From an uncultured Prevotella sp. (GTDB taxonomy: Bacteria > Bacteroidota > Bacteroidia > Bacteroidales > Bacteroidaceae), in contig CABUXJ010000017.1 of the NCBI GenBank assembly GCA_902495455.1, positions 1 to 52,857 of the forward strand: a stretch of DNA of 52,857 bases, written 5' to 3'. Within the stretch, counting starts at the first letter, position 1. Every line of letters begins with the position of its first letter. The notes below the pieces were generated by a model. The model searched no databases and had not been told where the DNA came from. It was given only the letters and a program-made list of their open reading frames with translations. Position numbers and translations under genes: made by a program. Positions 26,615-34,723 of the stretch are shown here, piece after piece.

Positions 26615-26789
26615 AGTCGTCACTGTAGACCGGGTCTCCGGGAACAAAAAACTCCTCACGCTCGCTTCCAATCTCCACCAAAGGATGGTGGTTCCGGCGT
26701 CCGATGCCTGAGGCAAGAACGAAACGCACCATGACAATCACGGTCACCATGCCCACGATGAGGCTCCATGTAATCAAAGGATAGTTCAT
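26598..26789 (-). CDS. Small single-pass membrane protein upstream of ThrE
   Basis: A 63-residue protein, MNYPLITWSLIVGMVTVIVM..., with one membrane segment at about residues 5-26 followed by a charged tail ending in acidic DPVYSDDYDDED. Its end overlaps the ThrE N-half start by 17 bases, which implies translational coupling. It could be a small subunit or regulator of the exporter; no family was recognised. It lies in a different frame from ThrE and reads sensibly as a membrane anchor, which supports a real gene. Confidence 0.6.
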   Translation of the reverse strand: MNYPLITWSLIVGMVTVIVMVRFVLASGIGRRNHHPLVEIGSEREEFFVPGDPVYSDDYDDED

Positions 26790-26981
26790 TTTCTGATGTT
26801 TTAAAATTTGCGCTGCAAAGGAACGGAATTTTATCAATAACGGGAGCCGCCGGTTAGTGAATGTTTCGATAGCAGTTATAAGTCCGGCCGCACGATGCGG
26901 CGAAGATGTCATGGCGCTTTTATTTAAAAATGTCATAATGATTGAAAACCATCGGCAACGGCCTCGCTGTGAAGTAAAACA

Positions 26982-27060
26982 ACTTATATTGGAAAGTAAT
27001 ATAACTTATATTGGTGGGTAATATAACTTATATTGGTGGGTAATATAACTTATATTACTT
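26982..27060. repeat. Four-copy 22-bp tandem array upstream of an alpha/beta hydrolase gene
   Basis: ACTTATATT occurs at 26982, 27004, 27026 and 27048, exactly 22 bases apart, joined by G-TGGG/AAAG-TAATATA sequence. Copies 2 and 3 are identical, copy 1 has GGAAAG, and copy 4 diverges after TATT. Each unit has an internal AATATAA/TTATATT inverted repeat, so the array gives equivalent dyads about two helical turns apart. It ends about 55 bases before the -7 element at 27116, an apt place for activator binding. Confidence 0.85.
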
Positions 27061-27115
27061 TATGGATACATCCATTTTTTCGTAATACCACAACGATATT
27101 ACCGATAAATATTCG

Positions 27116-27123
27116 TAATTTTG
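27116..27123 (+). promoter_or_regulatory. -7 element of the alpha/beta hydrolase promoter
   Basis: TAATTTTG fits TAnnTTTG, giving a leader of about 14 bases before the ATG at 27144. No TTTG box stands at the usual distance, which is consistent with activation through the 22-bp array just upstream. Confidence 0.55.
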
Positions 27124-27143
27124 CAATTACATTAACAGCAATT

Positions 27144-28304
27144 ATGAACCGAATGACTACAATCCGACTCCTCCTTGTCATCGCCGCAGTGTTCATGGCG
27201 GCCGTTCCGGCATCGGCGCAGAAGCGCGCCAATCATGAGTTCTACAAGGATTTCCCCGTCTACGTCGACATGCTTCAGGCGCAGCTGACCTACCCAATGG
27301 CGTGGGGCAACAGCAAGACGCGCAACTTCGCGAAGTGGAAGAAGCAGGCGCGGGAGAAGGTGCTGGAGTGCATGATGACGCCACCGCCGGCGCCAGAGAG
27401 CTATGACATGACGGTGCTGGGAGAGGAACGGCGCGACGGCTATGTGGCACGCAAGATAGAGTTCAATCTTTCCGCCTTCTACCGTGTCAGGGCCTACGTG
27501 CTCATCCCCGACGGCGACGGACCGTTCCCGGCCATCAACCTGCTTCACGACCACGGCGCACATCTTTTCATAGGCAAGGAGAAGATGATACGGCCGTTCG
27601 ACGAGGATTCCACGGTGATAAAGGATGCCGACGAGTGGCAGCCGAAAGTCTACGGCGGGCAGTATATGGGTGACTATCTGGCGCGTCAGGGCTACCTCGT
27701 CTTCTCCACTGACGCTCCGATGTGGGGCGAGCGCGGGCGTGCCGAGGGCGTGGACCGCAACAAGTATGACATCATCGCCGGCAACATGATGATGTACGGC
27801 CGCGACCTCAGTGCCTTCATGACATACGACGACATAGCTTCGACCGAGTTTCTCGCCACGCTGCCCGAAGTCGACAAGGAGCGCATCGGATGTGCCGGCT
27901 GCTCGATGGGAGCCTACCGTGCGTGGATGCTCTCGGCCCTTTCGGACAGAATAAAGGTCGGGGCGGCCGTCTGCTGGATGGTCACGACCGACGTTCAGAT
28001 GACGTGGAAGTACGGCCGGAAGGAGAACGGCGGCTTCGCCAACTGCATACCCGCCCTTCGTCAATATCTCGACTATCCCCATATTGCGAGCCTCGCCTGT
28101 CCCAAGCCGATGCTCTTCATCAGCGGCAGCAAGGACAAGCTGTTCCCCGTGCCGGGCGTCGAGAAGGCATTCTCCATCATGCACGGTGTGTGGGGCAGCC
28201 AAAAGGCCGGCGGCAAACTTGTCACGGAAATCCGCGACATGGGCCACCAGTGCGGTCCGGATGAGCAGGAGACCGTTGCACGGTTCTTTAAAGAAAATCT
28301 CTGA
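27144..28304 (+). CDS. Secreted alpha/beta hydrolase (acetyl-xylan-esterase/dienelactone-hydrolase-like)
   Basis: A 386-residue exported esterase-like enzyme. The signal peptide is MNRMTTIRLLLVIAAVFMAA, cleaved near ASAQ. The hydrolase core has the nucleophile Ser254 in GCAGCSMGAYRAWM, an oxyanion region in INLLHDHGAHLFIGKEK, an acid likely in SGSKDKLFPV, and the histidine in DMGHQCGPDEQ. It resembles the Abhydrolase_7/AXE1 type found with polysaccharide-degrading genes in Bacteroidetes. The ATG at 27144 follows the promoter at 27116; an upstream ATG at 27033 falls inside the 22-bp array. The substrate is unknown, possibly an acyl or acetyl sugar. Confidence 0.82.
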   Translation: MNRMTTIRLLLVIAAVFMAAVPASAQKRANHEFYKDFPVYVDMLQAQLTYPMAWGNSKTRNFAKWKKQAREKVLECMMTPPPAPESYDMTVLGEERRDGYVARKIEFNLSAFYRVRAYVLIPDGDGPFPAINLLHDHGAHLFIGKEKMIRPFDEDSTVIKDADEWQPKVYGGQYMGDYLARQGYLVFSTDAPMWGERGRAEGVDRNKYDIIAGNMMMYGRDLSAFMTYDDIASTEFLATLPEVDKERIGCAGCSMGAYRAWMLSALSDRIKVGAAVCWMVTTDVQMTWKYGRKENGGFANCIPALRQYLDYPHIASLACPKPMLFISGSKDKLFPVPGVEKAFSIMHGVWGSQKAGGKLVTEIRDMGHQCGPDEQETVARFFKENL

Positions 28305-28371
28305 GAACAATAAACGTTTCTTCAAGGGAAGTTTTTTAGAATAAACACACGGATTTTATATACGACAACCA

Positions 28372-29280
28372 ATGATATTAATAGCAGATAGCGGAAGCAC
28401 AAAAACAGACTGGTGTGTTGTCGACGGCGGCAACATCATCTGCCGTGTCAGCACGCAGGGCATCAATCCATTTCATCAGGACGAACAGACCATTTCGTCG
28501 ATAATCGAGAACGAACTGCTGCCCGTAATCACAGACCTGTCGTTGCCGCCGGATACAGACTCAAGGGCGCAGAATGGAGAAAATACTGCAAATGTATTCC
28601 CCGCCATCGAACATGTATGTTTCTACGGTAGCGGATGTCGCGAGGAGTGTGTCCCGATGATGACGCGGGTGCTCTCTCGCTCTTTTCCACGAGCAAAAAA
28701 AATAGAGGCTCACAGCGACCTGCTCGGTGCGGCCCGCGCTGTCTGCGGGGTGGGGGAGGGCGTGGCCTGTATTCTCGGCACCGGCGCCAACTCGTGCCTG
28801 TATGACGGCCGCCGCATCGTGATGAACACTCCGCCGCTGGGCTATATCCTCGGCGACGAGGGCAGTGGAGCCGTGCTTGGCCGTCTCTTCATCAACGCAT
28901 TATATAAAGGAGGTCTGCCCGCCGCCGTGCAGTCGGACTTTGAACGTGAGACAGGTCTTACCATGCCCGACGTCATCCGCCGTGTCTATCGCGAGCCGTT
29001 AGCCAACCGCTTTCTCGCCTCGTTCGCTCCGTTCATCCACCGCCATCTCTCCTGTCCCGCCGTCCGCGCCATCGTCGTCGACAACTTCCGACAGTTCTTC
29101 CGCCGTAATGTCGTGCAGTACGGCCGCCCCGACCTTCCCGTCGGTGCTGTGGGCAGCATCGCCTGCCATTTCTCCGCCGAGCTCTCCGAAGCCGCCCGCG
29201 CAGAGGGGTTAACGATGGGACGGATAATGAAAAGTCCGATGGAGGGGCTGGTGGAGTATCATTCGCATGACAATGGATAA
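28372..29280 (+). CDS. BadF/BadG-family ATPase, N-acetylglucosamine-kinase-like
   Basis: A 302-residue cytoplasmic protein of the ASKHA fold. The N-terminal phosphate loop is ADSGSTKTDWCVVDGG, the second phosphate motif LGTGANSCLYDG, and the adenosine motif LGYILGDEGSGAVLGR, together matching bacterial GlcNAc-kinase-like proteins of the BcrAD_BadFG family. It likely phosphorylates an amino sugar such as N-acetylglucosamine, but the family includes other ATPases. It starts 67 bases after the alpha/beta hydrolase and may share its transcript. A roughly 15-residue low-similarity loop near residue 66 (DTDSRAQNGENTANVF) is unusual. Confidence 0.8.
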   Translation: MILIADSGSTKTDWCVVDGGNIICRVSTQGINPFHQDEQTISSIIENELLPVITDLSLPPDTDSRAQNGENTANVFPAIEHVCFYGSGCREECVPMMTRVLSRSFPRAKKIEAHSDLLGAARAVCGVGEGVACILGTGANSCLYDGRRIVMNTPPLGYILGDEGSGAVLGRLFINALYKGGLPAAVQSDFERETGLTMPDVIRRVYREPLANRFLASFAPFIHRHLSCPAVRAIVVDNFRQFFRRNVVQYGRPDLPVGAVGSIACHFSAELSEAARAEGLTMGRIMKSPMEGLVEYHSHDNG

Positions 29281-29334
29281 AGATTTGTGATGCGATAATC
29301 TTTGAATGAAAATGTTAATAAGCCGTTGGCAGAA

Positions 29335-29577
29335 TTAAAGCTCTTTCTCCCGCATAAATTCGTCGGCAATATAGAGGTCGCCATAGAGATAGAGCCCTGT
29401 GCGCTTGTCGTGAAGGTCGGCGCACGTCCGGCTCTCATAGAACATCTGTATGGCATGGAGTGGGGTGGTGTTCAATCGCCGTGACAGTTCCATTGATATG
29501 GCGGCGATGCGGTTGCTCATGATAATTTCCTGTATTACCGGTGATTTGACGGGGTCATCATAGTTGTTCTGTTCCAT
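29335..29577 (-). CDS. DUF3791-like small protein (second of the pair)
   Basis: An 80-residue acidic protein, MEQNNYDDPVKSPVIQEIIM..., that resembles DUF3791: a helical core with LSRRLNTTPLHAIQMFYES, then LYLYGDLYIADEF. It starts inside the DUF3990 gene (20-base overlap) and ends the three-gene operon. As a partner of a likely ADP-ribosyltransferase-fold protein it may be an antitoxin or a co-factor. No experimental role known to me. Confidence 0.65.
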   Translation of the reverse strand: MEQNNYDDPVKSPVIQEIIMSNRIAAISMELSRRLNTTPLHAIQMFYESRTCADLHDKRTGLYLYGDLYIADEFMREKEL

Positions 29578-30049
29578 AATATGTGAGGTGTTTGTCGACG
29601 ATATCTTGATTGAGGATACAGATCTGATTGTTCGGACTGTGCATTGATAGGCGTGTGAGTGCCGTGTTGACGTCCATCAGTCCGGCCATGTAGAGGTTGA
29701 CCGTGTCTATGACGCGATCGTCAGCAATTCCACCTTCTATATAGTCGTATTTTTCTGCGACATTGCGTCCTTGTCTGCTTGCGACGATAAATTCAAGCCA
29801 TTCGATATCATATGCCTTGAATATCTTACAACGGGCTTCTTTTAAGATGGTATCTCGGTCCAACCGGTATGTGTTGAGTATAGGTTTCATGTTTCTGCGT
29901 CCGGCCGTAATGACCGCCCATTTCTCTGCCTGCTGGCGTATGTCGGTGAGATAGAAGCCCTGTCCGAAATCGAGATGGGCTCTTCCAAGTTTACACAGAG
30001 GATGTTCTATGGGCTCAGTGCCTCTATGATATACGGTTGTCATTTTCAT
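29558..30049 (-). CDS. DUF3990 protein, ADP-ribosyltransferase-like fold, putative toxin
   Basis: A 163-residue protein matching DUF3990, a family placed in the ADP-ribosyltransferase clan. The first core motif is VYHRGT (His8-Arg9), the second LDFGQGFYLTDIRQQAEKWA (residues 26-45, with FGQGFYLT), followed by DYIEGGIADDRVIDTVNLY and the final NNQICIL. These correspond to the H-x-T, G-x-Y-x-T and Q-x-x elements of the fold; a catalytic glutamate is not obvious. The ATG at 30049 overlaps the upstream stop as ATGA. Overlap with DUF3791-like genes on both sides suggests a toxin flanked by small partners. Confidence 0.75.
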   Translation of the reverse strand: MKMTTVYHRGTEPIEHPLCKLGRAHLDFGQGFYLTDIRQQAEKWAVITAGRRNMKPILNTYRLDRDTILKEARCKIFKAYDIEWLEFIVASRQGRNVAEKYDYIEGGIADDRVIDTVNLYMAGLMDVNTALTRLSMHSPNNQICILNQDIVDKHLTYYGTEQL

Positions 30050-30288
30050 AACAGTCCTTCCTCTCGGTTTTTTAGACATTCTACAATGCCGGCAGCGAGA
30101 TTTTCACGGCTTTCGCTATGCAGCAACTCGTAGTTCGGGATGATGTAGTTCTCAATCATTCTCACGCGCTTCATCCTTTGATAGACATCCTTGTAGCTTA
30201 CATTGAGCAGACGGGCGGTTGACTCTATGCAGGTGGCGACAAAGGCCATGACGATTTGAGTCTTTGGTATATCAATGAGTTGTTCCAT
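30046..30288 (-). CDS. DUF3791-like small protein (first of the pair)
   Basis: An 80-residue protein, MEQLIDIPKTQIVMAFVATC..., with the helical DUF3791 pattern (IESTARLLNVSYKDVYQRM, then NYIIPNYELLHSESRENLAA). It is the first gene after a strong promoter at 30327-30357 and overlaps DUF3990 by four bases (ATGA). Being made first and coupled fits an antitoxin, but that is inference; the second DUF3791-like protein downstream may be the true partner or a paralogue. Confidence 0.7.
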   Translation of the reverse strand: MEQLIDIPKTQIVMAFVATCIESTARLLNVSYKDVYQRMKRVRMIENYIIPNYELLHSESRENLAAGIVECLKNREEGLL

Positions 30289-30326
30289 ATATTATTATGT
30301 GTAGAGTATTTGACACTGCTGTATTG

Positions 30327-30357
30327 CAAAGATACATTTTTATCCTTTTTCACCAAA
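30327..30357 (-). promoter_or_regulatory. Promoter of the DUF3791-DUF3990-DUF3791 operon
   Basis: On the minus strand TTTG (30354-30357), a 19-base spacer, and TATCTTTG (30327-30334) match the full Bacteroidetes consensus. Transcription would start near 30320, with a leader of about 30 bases. Confidence 0.7.
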
Positions 30358-30448
30358 AGATTTTGACGGCAAAAAGGTCTGAAAGGGCAAATCGGACGGC
30401 GTTTCCATATTTTTTTGCTTTTAATAATATTCTTTGCGATTATTTTGT

Positions 30449-30456
30449 TACCTTTG
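30449..30456 (+). promoter_or_regulatory. -7 element of the nuo operon
   Basis: TACCTTTG fits TAnnTTTG, 46 bases before the nuoA ATG. A TTTG lies at 30433-30436 but is too near for the -33 box. The gap 30289-30501 otherwise carries the opposing promoter at 30327-30357. Confidence 0.5.
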
Positions 30457-30501
30457 CACCGCTTTTTACGGCGTACAAATTTGTAATATTATAGTATTTT
30501 T

Positions 30502-30852
30502 ATGTATTTTATCTTGTTACTTACCGTTTTCATAACGGCTATTGTACTGGTAGCAGCGGCCTATGTAATCGCGAAACTCATCGGCCCGCGCTCATATAAC
30601 AAGGTAAAAGGCGAGCCATTCGAGTGTGGTATTCCTACCCGCGGTTCGTCTTGGTTACCTATGTCTGTGGGCTACTACCTGTTCGCTATTCTATTCCTCA
30701 TGTTCGACGTGGAAACAGTCTTTCTGTATCCTTGGGCAGTGGTTGTTAAAGAGTTCGGTGCGATGGCTCTGCTGAGCATCGGTTTCTTCCTGTTAGTACT
30801 TGTATTTGGCCTGGCATACGCCTGGCGGAAAGGAGCGTTGGAATGGAAGTAA
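30502..30852 (+). CDS. nuoA: Complex I subunit A
   Basis: A 116-residue inner-membrane subunit of NADH-quinone-oxidoreductase-like complex I, joining the peripheral and membrane arms. Three membrane segments are seen at about 2-24, 60-80 and 88-110. The conserved loop is GPRSYNKVKGEPFECGIPTRG with the cysteine of ECG, and VSLF-like LMFDVETVFLYPWA follows. It starts a 10-gene operon and overlaps nuoB by 10 bases, so translation is probably coupled. Confidence 0.95.
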   Translation: MYFILLLTVFITAIVLVAAAYVIAKLIGPRSYNKVKGEPFECGIPTRGSSWLPMSVGYYLFAILFLMFDVETVFLYPWAVVVKEFGAMALLSIGFFLLVLVFGLAYAWRKGALEWK

Positions 30853-31457
30853 GAAAGCCGCATATCAAGAGTATTCCTTACGAAGAGTTTAAGGATAACG
30901 AAGCTCTCGAGAAGATTGTCAATGAACTTCACGAGGGTGGTGTGGATGTGTTTGTTGGTTCGCTCGATCAGGCCATCAACTGGGGACGCAGTAACTCGCT
31001 GTGGTCTCTGACGTTTGCGACCAGCTGTTGCGGTATTGAGTTTATGGCTGTGGGATGTGCCCGTTATGACTTCGCCCGTTTCGGATTTGAGGTTACGCGC
31101 AACTCTCCCCGTCAGGCCGACCTCATCATGTGTGCCGGTACGATTACGCACAAGATGGCTCCGGTCCTGAAGCGTCTCTACGACGAGATGGCCGAACCGA
31201 AATATGTCGTTGCCGTGGGCGGTTGTGCCATTTCCGGCGGTCCGTTCAAGAGCAGCTATCACGTGGTGAAAGGCATTGAAGAGATTGTGCCGGTGGACGT
31301 GTTCGTGCCCGGATGTCCTCCGCGTCCGGAGGCTATCCTCTACGGAATGATGCAGCTGCAGCGTAAGGTGAAGATTGAAAAATTCTTCGGAGGCCGCAAC
31401 CACAAGGAGAAGAAGCCGGTGGTCGTGACCAATGTGCCCGAGGACTTTAATAAATAA
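30843..31457 (+). CDS. nuoB: Complex I subunit B
   Basis: A 204-residue subunit that holds the terminal [4Fe-4S] cluster N2, which passes electrons to quinone. The four cluster cysteines are Cys62, Cys63 (TSCCGIEFM), Cys128 (VGGCAISGG) and Cys158 (PGCPPRPEAI). Residues after 180 form a short lysine-rich extension (GGRNHKEKKP). It overlaps nuoA by 10 bases and precedes nuoCD by 18. Confidence 0.96.
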   Translation: MEVRKPHIKSIPYEEFKDNEALEKIVNELHEGGVDVFVGSLDQAINWGRSNSLWSLTFATSCCGIEFMAVGCARYDFARFGFEVTRNSPRQADLIMCAGTITHKMAPVLKRLYDEMAEPKYVVAVGGCAISGGPFKSSYHVVKGIEEIVPVDVFVPGCPPRPEAILYGMMQLQRKVKIEKFFGGRNHKEKKPVVVTNVPEDFNK

Positions 31458-31475
31458 TATAAGGAAGACGAAACG

Positions 31476-33044
31476 ATGAAATTAGAAAACAGACAATTCG
31501 AATTGAACGTGTTTGCCGCAGAGATGGCAAAACTGAAGAACGAAAAGCATTTCGACTTCCTTGTGACTATTGTCGGTGAGGACTTCGGCGAGGAAGGATT
31601 CGGATGTATTTACATCCTTGAAAACACGAAGACGCACGAGCGCACGAGCGTGAAGGCAGTCAACGCCGACCGCAACGAGCCATACATCCCCACGGTGATG
31701 CACCTGTGGAAGAGCGCCGAGATTTTGGAGCGCGAGGTCTACGATTTCTTCGGAATTAAGTTCCTCGGCCATAAGGACATGCGCCGCCTCTATCTGCGCT
31801 CGGATTTTCAGGGCCATCCTTTCCGCAAGGACTACGACATGAGCGCAGAGAACAACAGATATGTGCTCACGGACGACCCCGAGCCCGACTATACTTTCGA
31901 GTACAGCCTCAACAAGGACGGAAAGCTCGTGGCTACGAAGCGCCCGCTGTTCGGCGACGACGACTATGTCATCAATATCGGCCCGCAGCACCCTGCCACC
32001 CACGGTGTGCTCCGTCTGCAGACCGTGCTTGACGGTGAGACAATTAGGAAGATCTATCCTCATTGCGGATATATCCATCGTGGCATCGAGAAGATGTGCG
32101 AAAGCTACACCTATCCGCAGACGTTGGCCCTGACAGACCGTATGGACTACTTGAGCGCAATGATGAATCGTCACGCCCTCTGCTCTGTCATTGAGGAGGC
32201 AATGGGCGTGGAGTTGACCGACCGCATCAAGTATATCCGCACGATTATGGACGAACTGCAGCGTCTGGACAGTCACTTGCTGTTCTACGGATGCTGCGCG
32301 CAGGACCTCGGAGCGCTGACCGCATTTATATATGGTATGCGCGACCGTGAGCAGGTGCTCAACGTCATGGAGGAGACCACCGGCGGACGTCTGATTCAGA
32401 ACTACTATCGCATTGGCGGATGTCAGGAAGACATTGACCCCAACTTCGTTCAGAACGTGAAGAAGCTGTGTACTTATATGAAACCGATGTTCCAGGAGTA
32501 TCGCGATATCTTTACCGGCAATATCATCCTGCAGAACCGTTTCAAGAACGTCGGTAAGCTCTCTATGGAAGATGCCATCAGCTACGGATGTACCGGAGGT
32601 ACGGGCCGCGCTACGGGATGGCACAACGACGTGCGCAAGAACCATCCTTACGATATGTACGGCAAGGTCGACTTTGACGAAATCACCTATCAGAACGGCG
32701 ATTGCTTCGACCGCTACATGGTCCGTATGGACGAGATGGAGCAGAGCATCCGCATCATCGAGCAGCTCATCGACAACATCCCCGCCGGCGACTTCTACAT
32801 CAAGCAGAAGCCCATCATCAAGGTTCCCGAGGGACAGTGGTACACGTCGTGTGAGGGTAGCCGTGGTGAAATCGGTGTATATCTCGACTCAAAGGGTGAC
32901 AAGAGTCCTTATCGCCTGAAGTTCCGCCCGATGGGTCTGCCGCTGGTATCGGCTATGGACGAACTGCTGCGCGGCGAGAAGATTGCTGACTTGATAGCCG
33001 TAGGTGCTACGTTAGATTATGTAATTCCTGATATTGACAGATAA
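31476..33044 (+). CDS. nuoCD: Complex I fused subunits C and D
   Basis: A 522-residue fusion of the 30- and 49-kDa type subunits. The C part is about 1-140 (EREVYDFFGIKFLGHKDMRR), and the D part starts about 160 with VINIGPQHPATHGVLR, then YIHRGIEKMCE. The quinone-site histidine of GPQHPATHG is present. The fusion is common in Bacteroidetes and Gammaproteobacteria. It ends AVGATLDYVIPDIDR, as in NuoD. It is eight bases from nuoH. Confidence 0.95.
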   Translation: MKLENRQFELNVFAAEMAKLKNEKHFDFLVTIVGEDFGEEGFGCIYILENTKTHERTSVKAVNADRNEPYIPTVMHLWKSAEILEREVYDFFGIKFLGHKDMRRLYLRSDFQGHPFRKDYDMSAENNRYVLTDDPEPDYTFEYSLNKDGKLVATKRPLFGDDDYVINIGPQHPATHGVLRLQTVLDGETIRKIYPHCGYIHRGIEKMCESYTYPQTLALTDRMDYLSAMMNRHALCSVIEEAMGVELTDRIKYIRTIMDELQRLDSHLLFYGCCAQDLGALTAFIYGMRDREQVLNVMEETTGGRLIQNYYRIGGCQEDIDPNFVQNVKKLCTYMKPMFQEYRDIFTGNIILQNRFKNVGKLSMEDAISYGCTGGTGRATGWHNDVRKNHPYDMYGKVDFDEITYQNGDCFDRYMVRMDEMEQSIRIIEQLIDNIPAGDFYIKQKPIIKVPEGQWYTSCEGSRGEIGVYLDSKGDKSPYRLKFRPMGLPLVSAMDELLRGEKIADLIAVGATLDYVIPDIDR

Positions 33045-33051
33045 TTAAGTT

Positions 33052-34140
33052 ATGTTTGATTTTAGTATAGTAACAACGTGGTTCGACAGTCTCCTTCGCG
33101 AGACCCTCGGTCTTGGCGACTTTCTGTCGATACTCATAGAGTGCGTAATAGTCGGCGTCTTTATTCTCGCAGCCTACGCCATGCTGGCCATCGTGCTCAT
33201 TTTCATGGAGCGCAAGGTGTGTGCCTATTTCCAGTGCCGCCTCGGCCCGATGCGTGTCGGTCCTTGGGGCGTTTTCCAGGTGTTTGCCGACGTGCTGAAG
33301 ATGCTCCAGAAGGAGATTTTCTTCGTTGACAAGGCTGACAAGATGCTCTATCTTGTAGCTCCGTTCCTGGTGCTCATCGCTTCTGTCGGCACATTCTCGT
33401 TCATGCCTTGGAACAAGGGCGCGGGCATCCTCGACTTCAACGTCGGCATATTCCTGCTCACGGCCATTTCGAGCATCGGCGTCGTCGGCGTGTTCCTCGC
33501 CGGATGGGGCTCAAACAACAAGTATAGTGTCGTGTCGGCCATGCGTGGTGCCGTGCAGATGATTTCTTACGAGATGTCACTCTGCCTGTGTCTCATCACA
33601 GCTGTCGTTCTGACCGGAACAATGCAGATCAGCGGTATCGTCGAAGCACAGTCGGGAGCCTTCGGATGGCTCATATTCCAAGGTCATATCCCCGCCATCA
33701 TCGCTTTCCTCGTATTCCTCGTGGCCGGTAATGCCGAGGCCAATCGTGGCCCGTTCGACCTTCCCGAGGCCGAAAGCGAGTTGACAGCAGGTTATCACAC
33801 TGAATATTCGGGTATGGGCTTCGGCTTCTTCTATCTCGCCGAATACCTCAATATGTTTGTTATAGCCGGTGTGGCTACGACGGTGTTCCTTGGCGGATGG
33901 ATGCCTATCCACGTTGGAATCGAAGGTTTCGACGCTGTGATGGACTATATCCCCGGCATCGTCTGGTTCCTCGGCAAGGCTTTTGCCCTTGTGTGGGTGC
34001 TGCTCTGGATACGTTGGTCGTTCCCGCGTTTGCGCATTGACCAAATACTGAAGCTCGAGTGGAAATATCTCATGCCGTTGTCACTGCTTAACCTTGTGCT
34101 CATGACTATCATTGTAGCACTGGGATGGTATATTAAATAA
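33052..34140 (+). CDS. nuoH: Complex I subunit H
   Basis: A 362-residue inner-membrane subunit with about eight membrane helices, forming the quinone-binding chamber entry. ERKVCAYFQCRLGPMRVGPW is the family's quinone-site loop, and PFDLPEAESELTAGYHTEYS holds the acidic residues linked to proton transfer. Normal length. It follows nuoCD by 7 bases and precedes nuoI by 37. Confidence 0.95.
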   Translation: MFDFSIVTTWFDSLLRETLGLGDFLSILIECVIVGVFILAAYAMLAIVLIFMERKVCAYFQCRLGPMRVGPWGVFQVFADVLKMLQKEIFFVDKADKMLYLVAPFLVLIASVGTFSFMPWNKGAGILDFNVGIFLLTAISSIGVVGVFLAGWGSNNKYSVVSAMRGAVQMISYEMSLCLCLITAVVLTGTMQISGIVEAQSGAFGWLIFQGHIPAIIAFLVFLVAGNAEANRGPFDLPEAESELTAGYHTEYSGMGFGFFYLAEYLNMFVIAGVATTVFLGGWMPIHVGIEGFDAVMDYIPGIVWFLGKAFALVWVLLWIRWSFPRLRIDQILKLEWKYLMPLSLLNLVLMTIIVALGWYIK

Positions 34141-34177
34141 TGTGTAATACGGCCGAATTATCAAATTCATCAGACAA

Positions 34178-34705
34178 ATGGAAAATAACAATTCATATTT
34201 CGGAGGAGCAGTGAAAGGCGTGAAGTCGCTGCTCACCGGTATGGGAGTCACCATGAAGGAGTACTTCATCCCGAAGGTGACCGAACAGTATCCGGAAAAC
34301 CGCAAGACCACGCTGCATGTGTCAGAGCGTCATCGCGGACGCCTCGTCATGCCGCATGACGCCGAGGGCAACCACAAGTGCATCGCCTGTACGCTGTGCG
34401 AAAAGGCTTGCCCTAACGGCACAATCAAGATTACGTCTGAGATGCGTGAAACGGAGGATGGCAAGAAAAAGAAGTTCCTGACCGACTATCGGTACGACCT
34501 CGGCGACTGCATGTTCTGCCAGCTCTGTGTCAACGTCTGTCCCCAGGACGCCATCAAGTTTACAAACGATTTCGAGAACTCTACATTTGAGCGTGGTTCG
34601 TTAGTGCTCCACCTCGACAAAGAGTTGAACTATGAGCCGTCACTGCCTAACATCATTGATGGCGGTGCACCAATCGAAATCGGTAAGTGGAACACTAAAA
34701 AATAA
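34178..34705 (+). CDS. nuoI: Complex I subunit I
   Basis: A 175-residue peripheral subunit with two [4Fe-4S] clusters. Cys68, 71, 74 and Cys78 (CIACTLCEKACP) and Cys111, 114, 117, 121 (CMFCQLCVNVCP) form the two CxxCxxCxxxCP motifs. These clusters (N6a/b) link the electron input to NuoB. Because nuoEFG are absent from the operon, electrons must reach NuoI from another donor, possibly ferredoxin. It precedes nuoJ by 18 bases. Confidence 0.95.
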   Translation: MENNNSYFGGAVKGVKSLLTGMGVTMKEYFIPKVTEQYPENRKTTLHVSERHRGRLVMPHDAEGNHKCIACTLCEKACPNGTIKITSEMRETEDGKKKKFLTDYRYDLGDCMFCQLCVNVCPQDAIKFTNDFENSTFERGSLVLHLDKELNYEPSLPNIIDGGAPIEIGKWNTKK

Positions 34706-34723
34706 TGGGAGGACGATAGTATT

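Noticed and set aside
27132..28325. 397-codon minus-strand frame opposite the alpha/beta hydrolase
   Set aside because: Antisense to an enzyme with signal peptide and catalytic motifs; shadow composition.
31482..32645. 387-codon minus-strand frame opposite nuoCD
   Set aside because: Antisense to a certain complex I gene; no motifs.
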